This document shows positions 30,066 through 42,088 of a stretch of DNA of 64,000 nucleotides, in pieces. Position 1 is the stretch's first letter. The number at the start of each line of letters is the position of its first letter. The notes below the pieces were generated by a model. That model made no database searches, was not told where the DNA came from, and saw nothing but the letters and a program-made list of their open reading frames with translations. The stretch covers positions 248,001-312,000 of the forward strand of contig NZ_CP030049.1 of assembly GCF_015291665.1 (NCBI RefSeq), in the 5' to 3' direction. Source of the stretch: Bradyrhizobium sp. CCBAU 53338. Lineage in GTDB: Bacteria > Pseudomonadota > Alphaproteobacteria > Rhizobiales > Xanthobacteraceae. A program made the position numbers and the translations under genes.

Positions 30066-30482
30066 TCACATGTCGACTTTACCCGGAGGTCGGTTCAGAT
30101 GGTTGGGTAGCTCGTCTAGCCGGACATCTGCGTCGACATTCTGAGCGAGGCGGCGCAGCAGATCGCGGACGGCGGTTGCGCGCATCACTTCGCGCTCTGC
30201 ACGTTCCAGCTGCTCGCTCAACAAACGCGAAAGAGACGAGCGTCCTTCAAGAGCGCTCCGGATTTCCTGAAGCGAAAGGCCGAGCCGGCGAAGTGCGACT
30301 ATGTGGTAAACGCGTGTCAAACTGTCGGCGTCGTACATGCGATGGCCGCCGCACGTACGCTGAGAAGCAGTGAGCAGTCCTGTCTGCTCATAGTGACGCA
30401 ATGCCCGCACCGTGACGCCGGTGGCATCTGCAAGTTCACCAATGCGCCGCCACCGACGCTTATAGAATGAAGGCCTGTTCAT
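30066..30482 (-). CDS. nolA: NolA-like MerR-family regulator, C-terminally truncated
   Basis: The 138-residue protein has the MerR-type DNA-binding domain: WRRIGELADATGVTVRALRHYEQTGLL followed by the wing GGHRMYDADSL and a coiled region. It closely follows NolA of Bradyrhizobium through LDELP, but then ends after about 11 further residues, while NolA runs on for roughly 100 more. No NolA-like sequence follows in any frame. In B. japonicum nolA lies near nodD2 and nodD1 and restricts nodulation of certain soybean genotypes. A short DNA-binding-only form could still act, since NolA is known to be made in several lengths. Confidence 0.7.
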   Translation of the reverse strand: MNRPSFYKRRWRRIGELADATGVTVRALRHYEQTGLLTASQRTCGGHRMYDADSLTRVYHIVALRRLGLSLQEIRSALEGRSSLSRLLSEQLERAEREVMRATAVRDLLRRLAQNVDADVRLDELPNHLNRPPGKVDM

Positions 30483-30644
30483 AGCCGGACCTGTACAACC
30501 TGACGCCAGGGGAGGTTCAAGCGCTTTCGGACCGCTTGCCTGGCAGGGCGGCGGCGTGTCGTAGATCGAACGAAGCTTGCGATACGCGGGTGTTGCGGCA
30601 GGCCATGTAGCGCAATATTGCGCTAATAGCGCATCCGGCCTGAA

Positions 30645-30845
30645 CTACGTTGAGGGCGCTACAAGCTGCATCAGCCTGACAAATGAACGCAGATCGTCCG
30701 CGGCGGACGTGCGTTCAAGAATGAGCGTCGCGAGTGCTGTGCGATTCGCAGGAGTTCGCATGCAATCGGGGAGCGCAACGACGGCCTCATCAAGAAGACG
30801 TCCGAGCATTAAGAGGTCTTCGGGAGTATAGATGCGGCCTGGCAT
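30645..30845 (-). CDS. Small paralogue of the C-terminal module of the 9642-10253 protein
   Basis: This 66-codon frame, starting at the ATG at 30845, gives IYTPEDLLMLGRLLDEAVVALPDCMRT and LILERTS. It aligns with IYEPERLLRLGHLFDKAVSALTPSLRT and LILGRTS in the protein encoded at 9642-10253. The two share order and spacing over about 60 residues. No N-terminal part is found upstream, so this is either a stand-alone small protein or the remaining 3' end. The family is not recognised. It lies on the far side of the nolA-like gene from nodD. Confidence 0.6.
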   Translation of the reverse strand: MPGRIYTPEDLLMLGRLLDEAVVALPDCMRTPANRTALATLILERTSAADDLRSFVRLMQLVAPST

Positions 30846-31029
30846 ATGCAACGTGGTCCCTTAGCTTGTATTCAAATCCGTCACGTCGGCGCGGCTCCTT
30901 ACAAAGGGGTTTGGCTGCTATGAGGCAGAACGGAGACGGACCTGGGGCGCGTAGGACCGGAGACTTGAAAAAACGCAGGCTCCTCGGCCCGGGCACGGAG
31001 AAGCTCTCAGGTGCCCCCGCCTAGAGGAG

Positions 31030-31580
31030 CGAGTTTAAGCGACAACGCCCCGCCGAAGCGGCCGATCGCGCGGTGCCGGTCACTGGGAGGGAGACCTCAT
31101 CCTTGGTCTTGGCAGCTCGGTGATCGGCACGCTGGTTGAGCGTACGACGCGCTTCACGATGCTGCTGCATCTTCCCCGGGTTGCGGGGCATGGCGAAGCT
31201 CCGCGCATGAAGAATGGGCCTGCTCTCGCAGGGCACGGAGCTGAAGCGGTGCGCGGCGCGATTACGCGCACCATCATCAGCTTGCCCGAAGAGCTGCGTC
31301 GTTCGCTGACCTGGGATCAGGGAGCTGAAATGGCTCAGCACGATCGTCTTAAGATCGACGCGGGTGTCCAAATCTACTTCTGCGATCCGCAAAGCCCATG
31401 GCAGCGTGGCACCAACGAGAACACAAATGGGCTGCTGCGTCAGTACTTCCCGAAAGGCACCGACCTGAGCGGCCACAGCGCCGACGAGATCGCCGCTGTG
31501 GCCGCGGCCCTCAATGCTCGACCGAGAAAAACCCTGGGTTAGAAAACGCCGGCAGAGGCCCTTGACGAGTTGCTATCGTG
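31030..31580 (+). pseudogene. IS30-family transposase relic
   Basis: The catalytic core survives: GHWEGDLILG (first Asp), TWDQGAEMAQHDRL (second Asp) and DPQSPWQRGTNENTNGLLRQYFPKGTDLS (Glu). The N-terminus is missing, a frame break lies just before GHWEGD near 31077, and a TAG at 31540-31542 replaces the expected tryptophan in TLGWKTPAEALDELL, whose remainder follows in frame. It abuts the IS3 relic on its right. Confidence 0.8.
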
Positions 31581-31586
31581 AGTGAA

Positions 31587-32453
31587 CACAATCTGTGTTG
31601 CGACGACCGCTTGAATCCGCCTTGAACGCCGCGATCGGAATGGTGGATCAGGCCGGCACTTGGCCGCCGCGCCGCGATCGCCATCCGCAACGCCGCCAAG
31701 GCCAGCTCGGCGCGCAAATGATCCGCCATCGCCTAGCCGACAATCCTGCGGCTGTACAGATCCATGACGGCAGCCAGATAGAGCCAGCCCTGATCGGTCT
31801 CGATGTAGGTGATATCGGCCAGCCAGATCCGGTTCGGCGCAGTGGCGATGAAGTTGCGGTCGAGCAGATTGGGGGCGATCGGCAGGTCGTGGCGGCTGTC
31901 GGTGGTCCGCACCCGACGTGGCCGCGCCATGATGGCCCTGCTGCCGTGACGCCGCATCAACCGCTCGATGCGACCACGGCTCGCCCCGCGGCCCTGATCC
32001 TTCAACTCGGCATGGATACGCGGGCTGCCATAACGCCCGCGGGTGTCGCGGTGGACCCGCCTGATGTCGTCGACGAGGTCACGATTGGCAGCAGATCGTC
32101 GGCTCCCCGGGCGCGAGCGCCAGGCATAATGCGCAGCCGCTCGTTCTCTCGCTGCAAACGCGCGATCTCTGCCGCGTGGTCCGCCGACGGCAGCGTCGCC
32201 CGCGTCGTGGGGCGCCGCGCCGCCGCCGTCGGCTGCAGCCGAACCCCTCGCTGCTCCACCCACCGCCGCAGCACGGACTCTCGCAAGCCAAGCTCCTTGG
32301 CAACAGATCCGATCGAGCGCCAACTCGATGTTACGAGATCAACCGCTTGCCGCTTGTAGTCGTCCGTAAGCGACCGACGCTGACGTCCTTCCATCCGACA
32401 CCTCCTGGCTCTTCGAGCCTACTACAGGTGTCCATCAATTCGGAGGAGGTTCA
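31587..32453 (-). pseudogene. IS3-family element relic (orfA and part of orfB)
   Basis: The right end (GGAGGAGGTTCA at 32453) matches the end of the IS3 element at 5499. orfA starts at 32394 (SLTDDYKRQAVDLV, SIGSVAKELGLRESVLRRWVE) but shifts frame after NERLRIM and loses the zipper end. orfB pieces are read at 31733-32100 (RGRYGSPRIHAELK, RIWLADITYIETDQGWLYLAAV) and 31625-31729 (SAGLIHHSDRGVQ). The last third of orfB, with the catalytic Glu, is gone. Confidence 0.8.
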
Positions 32454-33013
32454 CGGGTGCAACAAGGGAGATCGGTAATATCCGGAGCCAATGTGCGGTG
32501 TGGCACCGGGCTGTTTCTGATCGGTGCGGCATTCAGCGGCAGAGGCTCAACAGGTCATTTGAACAGGCCGGGGGGCAGGCGGTTTGCTTTTGGCGGCCCT
32601 GTGGCGAAAGGAGTGATCTGTGAACGGCGGCATTATTGGTTCGGATTGTGTGTGCTTCCAGCTGATTAATGTCGGTCTGCAGGAGCGGCCTTGGGATAAA
32701 CCACTTGAATCGACCGCAGGGTCAGGTTGTACACGGAAAAGGTGGAAGCGCACAGGCGTGCCGAGTGAGCTCGATTGGTAAGCAATGGCTATGGCGATCG
32801 CGCTAGATGCTGTCGGTTAGGGCTGCATTTTGACGCCTTGCTGTGTGACAGCCTCGAGTGTCTTCAACCGAACCCATAGAGCCCAATGTGGGGCACTGTG
32901 ACCGGCTTTGAACAAACCAAGAGGTGAGGTGCGGCTGGTCCGCAACAGAGATAGGGAAAGCAGCGCGACCTGCGGCAGCAGGCGGATGTCGGGCTGCATA
33001 GAGGAGGATCTGG
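32454..33013. other. Upstream region of the aminotransferase gene
   Basis: No gene is recognised. The homologous y4wE locus of strain NGR234 is known to have a nod box, but I see none on the plus strand here. A possible decayed nod-box-like string lies near 32772-32810 on the minus strand, with one base of extra spacing. AGGAGG lies six bases before the ATG at 33014. Confidence 0.4.
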
Positions 33014-34102
33014 ATGTCAGGTGACGAGGAATACCTTCATCGACATGCTATGGCAGACAGGAGTCTCGCGGAAGGCAGATCCGCCGGGATCGCTGCGTAC
33101 TCGCTGCCATGCGTGAACCTCAACAGGAACGAAAACCCGTTCCCGATGCCTGACGTAGTCATGCGGGCTGCGTTTGCCGCGATTGGAACCCACAATAGGT
33201 ATCCGGAGGAGGACAGCGGCGGCTTACGATCAGCGGCCGCGCGAGCCTATGGGGTCTCTGTCGAGCAGGTGATCGCAGGAAATGGCTCATCGGAGATTCT
33301 CGCACTTATTTACCGGGGGTTTCTTGCCGCTGGCGATACTGTCGGAATGTTGTCGCCCGGCTTTTCGTTCAATCATAAATTGGCGGCGGTGAACGGAGCG
33401 CGCTTGCTTGAAGTTGATTGGGCCGATCACAATGCTCTGCCGGCGAGCCAAAGTGTTCGGCAGGCGGCAGGAGACGCAAAGTTCATCGTGCTCGCCAACC
33501 CAAATAACCCAACAGGGACATTCGTTCAGATCGCGGAAATTGAGCGACTGGTCGCTGAAACGGATCAGCTTATCGTGCTCGATGAGGCGTATGTCGACTT
33601 TGCTCCAGACAATGCACTGGGTCTGATCGACCGATATCAGAATCTTCTGCTGCTAAGGACGTTTTCGAAGAGTTACGCTGCAGCGGGCCTTCGCATCGGC
33701 TTTGGCCTCGGTAACCCGCGGGTGATTGCAAGACTGCGTAGCATACAGAACCCTTTCAACATGAGCGTGATTAGCCAGTCCGTTGGCGTCAGCATCCTCG
33801 AGCATCGTAATGCCTACGATCAGTGCATTGAATGCATTGTTCAGGAAAGGGAGAGAACTATGGTGGCGCTGTCGGCGCTTGGATTCTATGTCCTGCCATC
33901 ACATGCAAACTTTGTATTGGCTCGCGTACCGCTTGGGTACGACGGTAGATGGTGGCAGCAAGCCTTAGAGAGGAAGAATGTGAACGTTGCGGTGTTTCCC
34001 GAGGGGGACCTTGGGGGCTTCATAAGAATCTCAATAGGTGCGGCGGAGCAGATGGACACCTGTTTATCTGTGGTCAGTGGCATTGCTGGGGGGCTGATCT
34101 GA
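33014..34102 (+). CDS. HisC-like PLP aminotransferase (y4wE type)
   Basis: The 362-residue fold-type I aminotransferase resembles histidinol-phosphate aminotransferase. It shows LNRNENPFPMP near residue 36, NPNNPTG (162-168), LDEAYVDF with the cofactor-binding Asp190, and SKSYAAAGLRIGFGLG with the PLP lysine at 219. AGGAGG precedes the ATG. Together with the next gene it matches the y4wE-y4wF pair of Rhizobium NGR234, reported to be needed for flavonoid-induced indole-3-acetic acid production. It could therefore act on an aromatic amino acid rather than in histidine synthesis. The assignment to y4wE is by gene order and memory. Confidence 0.85.
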   Translation: MSGDEEYLHRHAMADRSLAEGRSAGIAAYSLPCVNLNRNENPFPMPDVVMRAAFAAIGTHNRYPEEDSGGLRSAAARAYGVSVEQVIAGNGSSEILALIYRGFLAAGDTVGMLSPGFSFNHKLAAVNGARLLEVDWADHNALPASQSVRQAAGDAKFIVLANPNNPTGTFVQIAEIERLVAETDQLIVLDEAYVDFAPDNALGLIDRYQNLLLLRTFSKSYAAAGLRIGFGLGNPRVIARLRSIQNPFNMSVISQSVGVSILEHRNAYDQCIECIVQERERTMVALSALGFYVLPSHANFVLARVPLGYDGRWWQQALERKNVNVAVFPEGDLGGFIRISIGAAEQMDTCLSVVSGIAGGLI

Positions 34103-34139
34103 TTAATGAGAACGATTTCGTCAAATCGGGAGGACTAAC

Positions 34140-35153
34140 GTGACAAATGTATCACGTCGAATACGGCTTGGAATCTTTGACCACTTGGACGAAGACGGTC
34201 TCGACTTATCGCAGCAGTATAACGATCGACTGGTGTTGGCCGAAGCGTGTGACCGGTTGGGATACCACGCGTACCATCTTGCCGAGCACCATTGCACACC
34301 GCACGGGCGATCGCCCTCGCCTAACGTATTTCTGTCGAGCGTTGCGCAGCGTACGAAGCAGCTCCGCATCGGGCCGATGGTCATGCTGCTAAGCCTTCAG
34401 CACCCCCTTCGGGCCTATGAAGAGGCATGCATGCTGGATCATTTGAGCGGCGGTCGTCTTGAGCTCGGTATCGGGTGGGGCTCTCTACCGATTGAATTGG
34501 GGTACTTCGGGGTTAGCGCAGAGAGCGCTCGCGAGCTGTATTCCGAAGGAATGGAGATCTTGACCAGAGCGATGCGAGGCGGGACCTTGTCCTACGAAGG
34601 TCAGCATTATCGCCTCCACGAAGTGCCGTTAGCAATTACGCCTTATCAGCGTCCCCATCCACCGACCTGGATTCCCGTGAGCCAGCCCGGCTCTGCGCGA
34701 GCGGCCGCTGAGATCGGTGCCAATATCGCGAGCATTGGCCCGGCCTCTATGGTTCGGAAATCGACTGACGCGTACCGCGCGTGCAATTGGCGCGGAGGGG
34801 CTCCGCTTGTCGGTTTGCTTCGCATGATTGTAGCAGACACTTCGGAAGCTCATGCGTATTCGCTAGCTGCAGCGGCTTACGACAGATGGCTCACGAGCTT
34901 TAGGGTCCTTTATGATCTCAGCGGGGTACCTGCCCCTCCGAACCTTCCGCCAACCTTCGAAGCAGCAATTGAAAGTGAATTGTGCGTTGTCGGAACCGCC
35001 GCTTCTGTGCGAAGTGTCCTTATTGATCACCTGGAGCAAGCGGGAGCTAACTATCTTCTCTGCCAAGTGGCCTTTGGCGATCTCCCGCTTGTTGCGGCCT
35101 TGAACACGGCGACTATTCTCCGGTCCGAACTTATGGCGGGAGGCGGCCCATGA
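34140..35153 (+). CDS. Luciferase-like FMN-dependent monooxygenase (y4wF type)
   Basis: The 337-residue protein belongs to the bacterial luciferase-like monooxygenase superfamily. It has the N-terminal barrel strand RLGIFDH, the GYHAYHLAEHHCTPHGRSPSPNVFLSSVAQRTKQLRIG block typical of the family, and LDHLSGGRLELGIGWG. The GTG at 34140 has GGAGG six bases upstream, 37 bases after the aminotransferase stop, so the two form an operon. Such enzymes oxidise small substrates with reduced FMN and oxygen; the substrate here is unknown. Partner evidence suggests an indole or amino-acid-derived compound. Confidence 0.85.
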   Translation: MTNVSRRIRLGIFDHLDEDGLDLSQQYNDRLVLAEACDRLGYHAYHLAEHHCTPHGRSPSPNVFLSSVAQRTKQLRIGPMVMLLSLQHPLRAYEEACMLDHLSGGRLELGIGWGSLPIELGYFGVSAESARELYSEGMEILTRAMRGGTLSYEGQHYRLHEVPLAITPYQRPHPPTWIPVSQPGSARAAAEIGANIASIGPASMVRKSTDAYRACNWRGGAPLVGLLRMIVADTSEAHAYSLAAAAYDRWLTSFRVLYDLSGVPAPPNLPPTFEAAIESELCVVGTAASVRSVLIDHLEQAGANYLLCQVAFGDLPLVAALNTATILRSELMAGGGP

Positions 35154-35555
35154 ACCTCTTAGGATAAGAGTGATAAACCTTTCGGTGGGCTGAAGCCCAT
35201 GATCCTCTCTGGACAGGCGCTGCGGCGCCAGGTCGAGCGCCTGTGAAGCGGATGCCCGCTCGGCTGCACCTAGTGCAGTCGAGCGGGCACATCAAGTGTT
35301 CGAAGCATGGTTGTCCCAGGCGGCGCGGGTGAGTACTCCAGGTCTGCTCATTCGGCGGGCTTTCCGGGCGCTGAACGAGCGAGTGGTGGTGCCTCGCAAG
35401 GTGGCGAGGTCCGATGACCTCGAGGTGGGCTCTGTATTTAACAGGAGAGTGACGACCGACTGAGGGCGGATCAGTCAGCCGAGCAATGCGAAATGTCAAA
35501 GAGAGACAGAAGCTGTTGTAGTAGGAGGTTAGATGGCGAGAAGTTGGTTAGGAAG
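35154..35555. other. Non-coding stretch with a long hairpin
   Basis: It follows the monooxygenase operon. A strong inverted repeat is listed separately; no gene is recognised. Confidence 0.4.
35253..35289. repeat. Near-perfect inverted repeat, possible terminator or recombination relic
   Basis: The arms TGCCCGCTCG and CGAGCGGGCA pair perfectly, followed by a G-T pair, then CTGCA with TGCAG and a five-base CCTAG loop, making a stem of 16 pairs. It lies 100 bases after the monooxygenase stop. No T-run follows, so rho-independent termination is uncertain. Confidence 0.6.
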
Positions 35556-35819
35556 ATGAAGGTTTGTGAACTTGTCGAGCTTTTGTCGAGATGCGAGCAG
35601 GATGCGGTAGTCGTCATCACGGACGGTTCGTCGTCCTCGATTGCCGTGGCTGTGGTTTGCACGGTCCAAACCGGATGGGCCCACAGCCAGCAAGCGAACC
35701 CCAATTTGTCATTCCTGCCCGACGGATTGGATCATGCCATGTTACCGAGAGGTAGCAATTTGGCGCGTGGGGTGAGATTACTTGGCCCTAGATGTGAGCC
35801 GTTGTTGCTCCTTCAGTAG
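35556..35819 (+). CDS. Hypothetical small protein
   Basis: The 87-codon frame from the ATG at 35556 begins MKVCELVELLSRCEQDAVVVITDG, a pattern I associate with a small conserved family of short bacterial proteins of unknown role (KV-EL-ELL....A-VVV). The C-terminal half is less ordered. AGGA precedes the start closely. It lies downstream of the aminotransferase-monooxygenase operon. It is only moderately supported as a gene. Confidence 0.4.
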   Translation: MKVCELVELLSRCEQDAVVVITDGSSSSIAVAVVCTVQTGWAHSQQANPNLSFLPDGLDHAMLPRGSNLARGVRLLGPRCEPLLLLQ

Positions 35820-36177
35820 ACATTCCGGGGACGACAGTGCCGGCGTCTGTCCCCAGTCTGGCGTCATCCGTGCTTGACTGTTGGACGGGCGGCTCGTTCC
35901 GACAAAGGCATGGAACTTGGCGACTCCCATTTGGAACTTCTGGAACTACATCAGCAGCCGTAGACTTTGACTGACCCCCAACGATTATCCAGCCCTGAGT
36001 ACACTCTGGCTGTTGGATTCCCGATTGGGGTCGTAGCGACGGGAGCTGATGTAGCGCGGCAATCTGGGTAGGAAGTGCGCGGCAATCAGGATGGCGAGGC
36101 GTGTCGCGGCCTGATGATGATTGCCGCGATGATTGTCGCGCGCAAGAGTTTTGTTGAACTCTGATTGTCGCGCAGCG

Positions 36178-38602
<2,425 letters not shown>

Positions 38603-38736
38603 TCATCTCCGAGCACGTCGGCTCTTTGGCTCTAGCTGGTTTCCTGATCCAGATCTGTTCGATCGTTGCGCCCATTCGGGTCGTCGCCTTCTCACACCCC
38701 CTTCGCCAACGTCAGGCTATTTCGTGCTGCATGCAG

Positions 38737-39762
38737 TCATGCCGTCACTGCCTGCGCTGGGTTCCGATAATCCTCCTTCCGGGTGAGCATGGCCCAAATC
38801 GTCCGAGCCATCTTGTTCGCCAAGGCGATCGCCACAAGCATGCGCGGCTTCCTCGCCAGCATCTGCGCCAGCCAGGATCCGCTAGGGATCGACTTGCGCC
38901 CGAGCCAGTTCAGCCGCGACATCGCCCCAACGATGAGCAACTGGCGAATGTCCGCCTGTCCTTCCTTCGAAACGCGTCCGAGCCTTTCCTTTCCCCCTGA
39001 GGAATGTTGCCGTGGGACCAAGCCGAGCCAAGCCGCGAAGTCTCGGCCACGTCGAAAGGCCGCCATGTCGGGCGCGAAAGCCTCGATCGCGAGTGCGGTC
39101 AGCGGGCCGACCCCCGGCATTGTCTGCAGCCGCTGCGCCGTGACCGTCCGCGTCGCCAACTTCTTGAGCTGCTCTGCCTTGGCATCGATCCGCTCCGTCT
39201 TGTAGGCGATCTGATCAATGAGACTCCGACATTCCTCGCGGACCAGTTCTGGTAGATCGCTGTTCGGATCTTCGAGGATTGCGTCAATGCGTTTAAGTTG
39301 TTCGATTCCTTGCGGGATGATATGGCCGAATTCGTAGAGAACAGAACGCAGCGCATTCACCAGATCGGTGCGCTGATGAACAAGGCGCTTCCGAGCCCGA
39401 AAGAGCACTGCCCTGGCCTGCTGTTCTTCCGATTTCGGCTCGACGAAGCGCATCTCGGGGCGCTGTGCCGCGATCACGATTGCTTCGGCATCAGCCGCGT
39501 CGTTCTTTTGGCGTTTCACAAAAGGCTTCACATATTGCGGAGCGATCAGTTTCACTTCATGGCCGAGCTTGACCATCTCCCGTGCCCAATAGTGGGCGCT
39601 GCCACAGGCTTCCATCACCACCACTGCCGATGGGTGGCCCGCCATGAACTTCCGAAACTGAAGCCGCGACAGTTTCTTTCGAAATTTCAAGTGTCCCGCC
39701 ATTGACGCCCCGTGGAGCTGAAACACATTCTTGGCTAGATCCACTCCGATCACCGTATCCAT
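38737..39762 (-). CDS. IS110-family transposase, intact
   Basis: The 341-residue DEDD transposase starts MDTVIGVDLAKNVFQLHG at 39762. It keeps the first acidic residue in GVDLAKN, Glu in VMEACGSAHYW, the Asp pair in KNDAADAEAI, and the C-terminal Tnp_20 region MPGVGPLTALAIEAF with the catalytic serine segment RQHSSGGKERLG. No frameshift is visible. The element could still be mobile; IS110 ends lack inverted repeats, so its limits are not set. Confidence 0.9.
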   Translation of the reverse strand: MDTVIGVDLAKNVFQLHGASMAGHLKFRKKLSRLQFRKFMAGHPSAVVVMEACGSAHYWAREMVKLGHEVKLIAPQYVKPFVKRQKNDAADAEAIVIAAQRPEMRFVEPKSEEQQARAVLFRARKRLVHQRTDLVNALRSVLYEFGHIIPQGIEQLKRIDAILEDPNSDLPELVREECRSLIDQIAYKTERIDAKAEQLKKLATRTVTAQRLQTMPGVGPLTALAIEAFAPDMAAFRRGRDFAAWLGLVPRQHSSGGKERLGRVSKEGQADIRQLLIVGAMSRLNWLGRKSIPSGSWLAQMLARKPRMLVAIALANKMARTIWAMLTRKEDYRNPAQAVTA

Positions 39763-40000
39763 CAATTTGCCGTCCTCTTCGCTTCGGGGTTCAAACACTG
39801 CGTTCTTGGCACATTACGATGCCGTCTGGGGAGGGCGGCAACCATCCCATCTCATCTGGTGATCTGTGATGTGTCGGCCGGGCACGCGAGTGATTCCTCT
39901 TGGCGGAAGAACCACTTGCATAACCCCGCCGGCCGCGATCACCAGTCGGCGCGGTCCTCCTCGGGATCGCGCCGACGCTGGGCTCGTAACTCCGGTCGGG

Positions 40001-40309
40001 CTACGCCCTCCCTACGTCACGAGCCCAGCGAAACTCTCTCACCTTGATTGACGCTGCCTTCCATCCTGATCGCCGCGCGACAAGCTGACGCGGAGCCTTC
40101 GCATAGCGCAGTGCCAGATCCCGGCAGGTGAAGACGAACCCGAACGGGGTCTTCCATCCGAGCTGGGAGTGTGGTCGCGCGTCGTTGTAATCGGCCCGCC
40201 GGCACCCAGGCACGACACGGGCCTGGGCAGGGACGTAAACAGCGGCTCGCCCCGCAGCTGGCCATTGAAGTCTTCGATGCGCATTCTGCATAGGCTTGCC
40301 GGGCCCCAT
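40001..40309 (-). pseudogene. IS3-family transposase 3' fragment
   Basis: The frame contains DYNDARPHSQLGWKTPFGF followed by DLALRYAKA, the recognisable C-terminus of a second type of IS3 transposase. The upstream catalytic core is missing or out of frame. Confidence 0.65.
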
Positions 40310-40479
40310 TTAGTGCCAGGCTAGGCGGCTCTGATCAGCCCACGACATGATGCCATTGCTGTCGGCCTCGCTGTTGTCGTTGACCACCATCTTGGAGTTG
40401 CCGCGCTCAATGGAGTTAAATCGGTTGCGCGATCAGCGGTTCGGACGCTGCAGACAGCCTGCGCGGCGGACGTAAGTCC

Positions 40480-40840
40480 GGTTCGCCGGCGGGGCGGAAG
40501 GCAAGCGGGGACCTAGCTGATCGAGAGATCGAGAAGCTCACGCTCAAGAAGCTCCAGCACGAGCAGTTCGGACAGTCCTCCGGAGCGAGGCGCATTGCTG
40601 GACTGGCTCGAGCTGCAGCTCGCTGGCCTGGAGGAAAAAGCTGGGCAGTCCAGACCGGTCTCAGGTGGCTGCGGACAAGATGGCGGTGCCATCGTTCGAG
40701 CGCCGCAAGCCAGCCCGCCGGCCACTGGCGGAGCATCTCCCACGGGAACGCATCGATCTATGCGCCACCTGCGATCTGCCCATGCATGCCTCCGGGCTGG
40801 GAATTGTCTGAGCCGTATCCTGGCGCGCTTTGGATAGCCA
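40480..40840 (+). pseudogene. IS66-family TnpC 5' fragment
   Basis: Plus-strand frames read REIEKLTLKKLQHEQFGQSS, then LDWLELQLAGLEEKAG, then KPARRPLAEHLPRERIDLCATCD after a frame change. This is the zipper and early part of an IS66 TnpC transposase. The reading stops at 40840 without the catalytic domain. A matching 3' piece on the same strand is at 45855. Confidence 0.7.
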
Positions 40841-40980
40841 ACGAGCCACCCTAGGCGGTATGCAAACAAAGCTTCGGCAACTTGCCACTTCATCGTCGGC
40901 CCCGCGATAGGAGTGCTGCGGTACAAACAAGCCCGCGAACCGCGCATGTCGGTCATCCACTCTGCCGAGCGTGGCTTTCC

Positions 40981-41652
40981 TCAAACAGACCGGAGCACCT
41001 TGTTTCTAAGCAGAACGTCGCCCTCAATCTCTCGCGGATACAGAGTAACCACTTCGAACGCGGGAAGGAGGTCAAGGATGGAGCGCAGTGAAAGCTGGCC
41101 TTCGTACAGTTCGCGGTCACTATACTCGGTGTAGATGAACCGTGTTCTGCCCAGGGTTTTCTGACCGCCAGCGATTACGTCCGACTCAGCTCCTTGAACA
41201 TCCATCCAGATTAGATCAACAGGGCCGCTGAGACCAGCTTCGCCGCTCCAGTCATCCAGTCGCTGGGTCTCGACCAGAATCGAGTCATCAAAGCGAACCC
41301 AATCATATTCTGAAAGGTGATTTTTGGGTCTACGTATGGAGCCCGATAAGTCCCACCCCCTCGCATCTCCGTCCCCATTGCTCGGATGAAACTCGATGGT
41401 ACCGTTTCGATCACTGATGGCGAGCTGCATGAGCGCCACGTTGGGTCGAGCCAGACGCTTATTCTCCTTGAAGCGAGCTATTGCGCGAGGGTCAGGTTCA
41501 AAGCAGTATACGCTGGCGTCTGGACACAGCTCAAGAAATCGCTGTGTGTCGCTACCATCATTGCATCCAATGTCCAAGATAACCGGGCATGTGACCCGAA
41601 GATGAGAAACGATCTTCTGGTGTATTTCCAGTGTAGGTAACGACTCTAGCAT
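40981..41652 (-). CDS. noeI: FkbM-family methyltransferase, probable NoeI (2-O-methylates Nod-factor fucose)
   Basis: The 223-residue SAM-dependent methyltransferase has motif I VILDIGCNDGSDTQRFLEL, the acidic residue in YCFEPDP, and the FkbM-type VDLIWMDVQGAESDVI. The single short FkbM domain and the neighbourhood of Nod-factor decoration genes fit NoeI, the fucose 2-O-methyltransferase of NGR234 and Bradyrhizobium. A degenerate nod box lies 440 bases upstream on the same strand. The family is certain; the name depends on context. Confidence 0.72.
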   Translation of the reverse strand: MLESLPTLEIHQKIVSHLRVTCPVILDIGCNDGSDTQRFLELCPDASVYCFEPDPRAIARFKENKRLARPNVALMQLAISDRNGTIEFHPSNGDGDARGWDLSGSIRRPKNHLSEYDWVRFDDSILVETQRLDDWSGEAGLSGPVDLIWMDVQGAESDVIAGGQKTLGRTRFIYTEYSDRELYEGQLSLRSILDLLPAFEVVTLYPREIEGDVLLRNKVLRSV

Positions 41653-42088
41653 CTGTCCTTATCCTTTTCGTTGCGATGTGTGTTAACCGGTGGAACCAGG
41701 AGCCTGGGAGGTGCTGGCGGGTTGCTCAATAAGGGCACTCGTCGAGTAACGAGTAACAACGTTGAGAGGGCAATGGCAGCTCTGTTGCGAGGCTCTGGCG
41801 GATCATTGACCGGGGTAAGTAGCCTTTGGCTCAGAGCCGCGTTCACAAGTGGAAATTGCGAGGTCGAGGAAACGGTGCGGCTACCCGAGAGCACGCGATC
41901 GGAGGCGAGACAGGCAACCCTATGGTTGGATAGAGCGTCCACAATCGGTGAGATCTGGCCAAGCAGTAGGCAAATAGGAGCGTATCAACAATCGTGTTTC
42001 CGGTAGCGTTCTGCGCCCTAATATTCATTGAGGGATCTCTATTTGCGAGCTCGCACCGAGCTGCTGCTTACTATTGCGCGGCCCACCC
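41653..42088. other. Leader region between candidate nod box and noeI
   Basis: Frames on both strands here (for example 41646-41942) have no recognisable domain. If the nod box at 42089 is real this is a long untranslated leader, or a small gene has decayed here. Confidence 0.35.

Noticed and set aside
32772-32818. Minus-strand string ending TTACCAATCG resembles a nod box
   Set aside because: The two halves are out of register by one base, the AAACAATC block is not conserved, and it points into IS relics.
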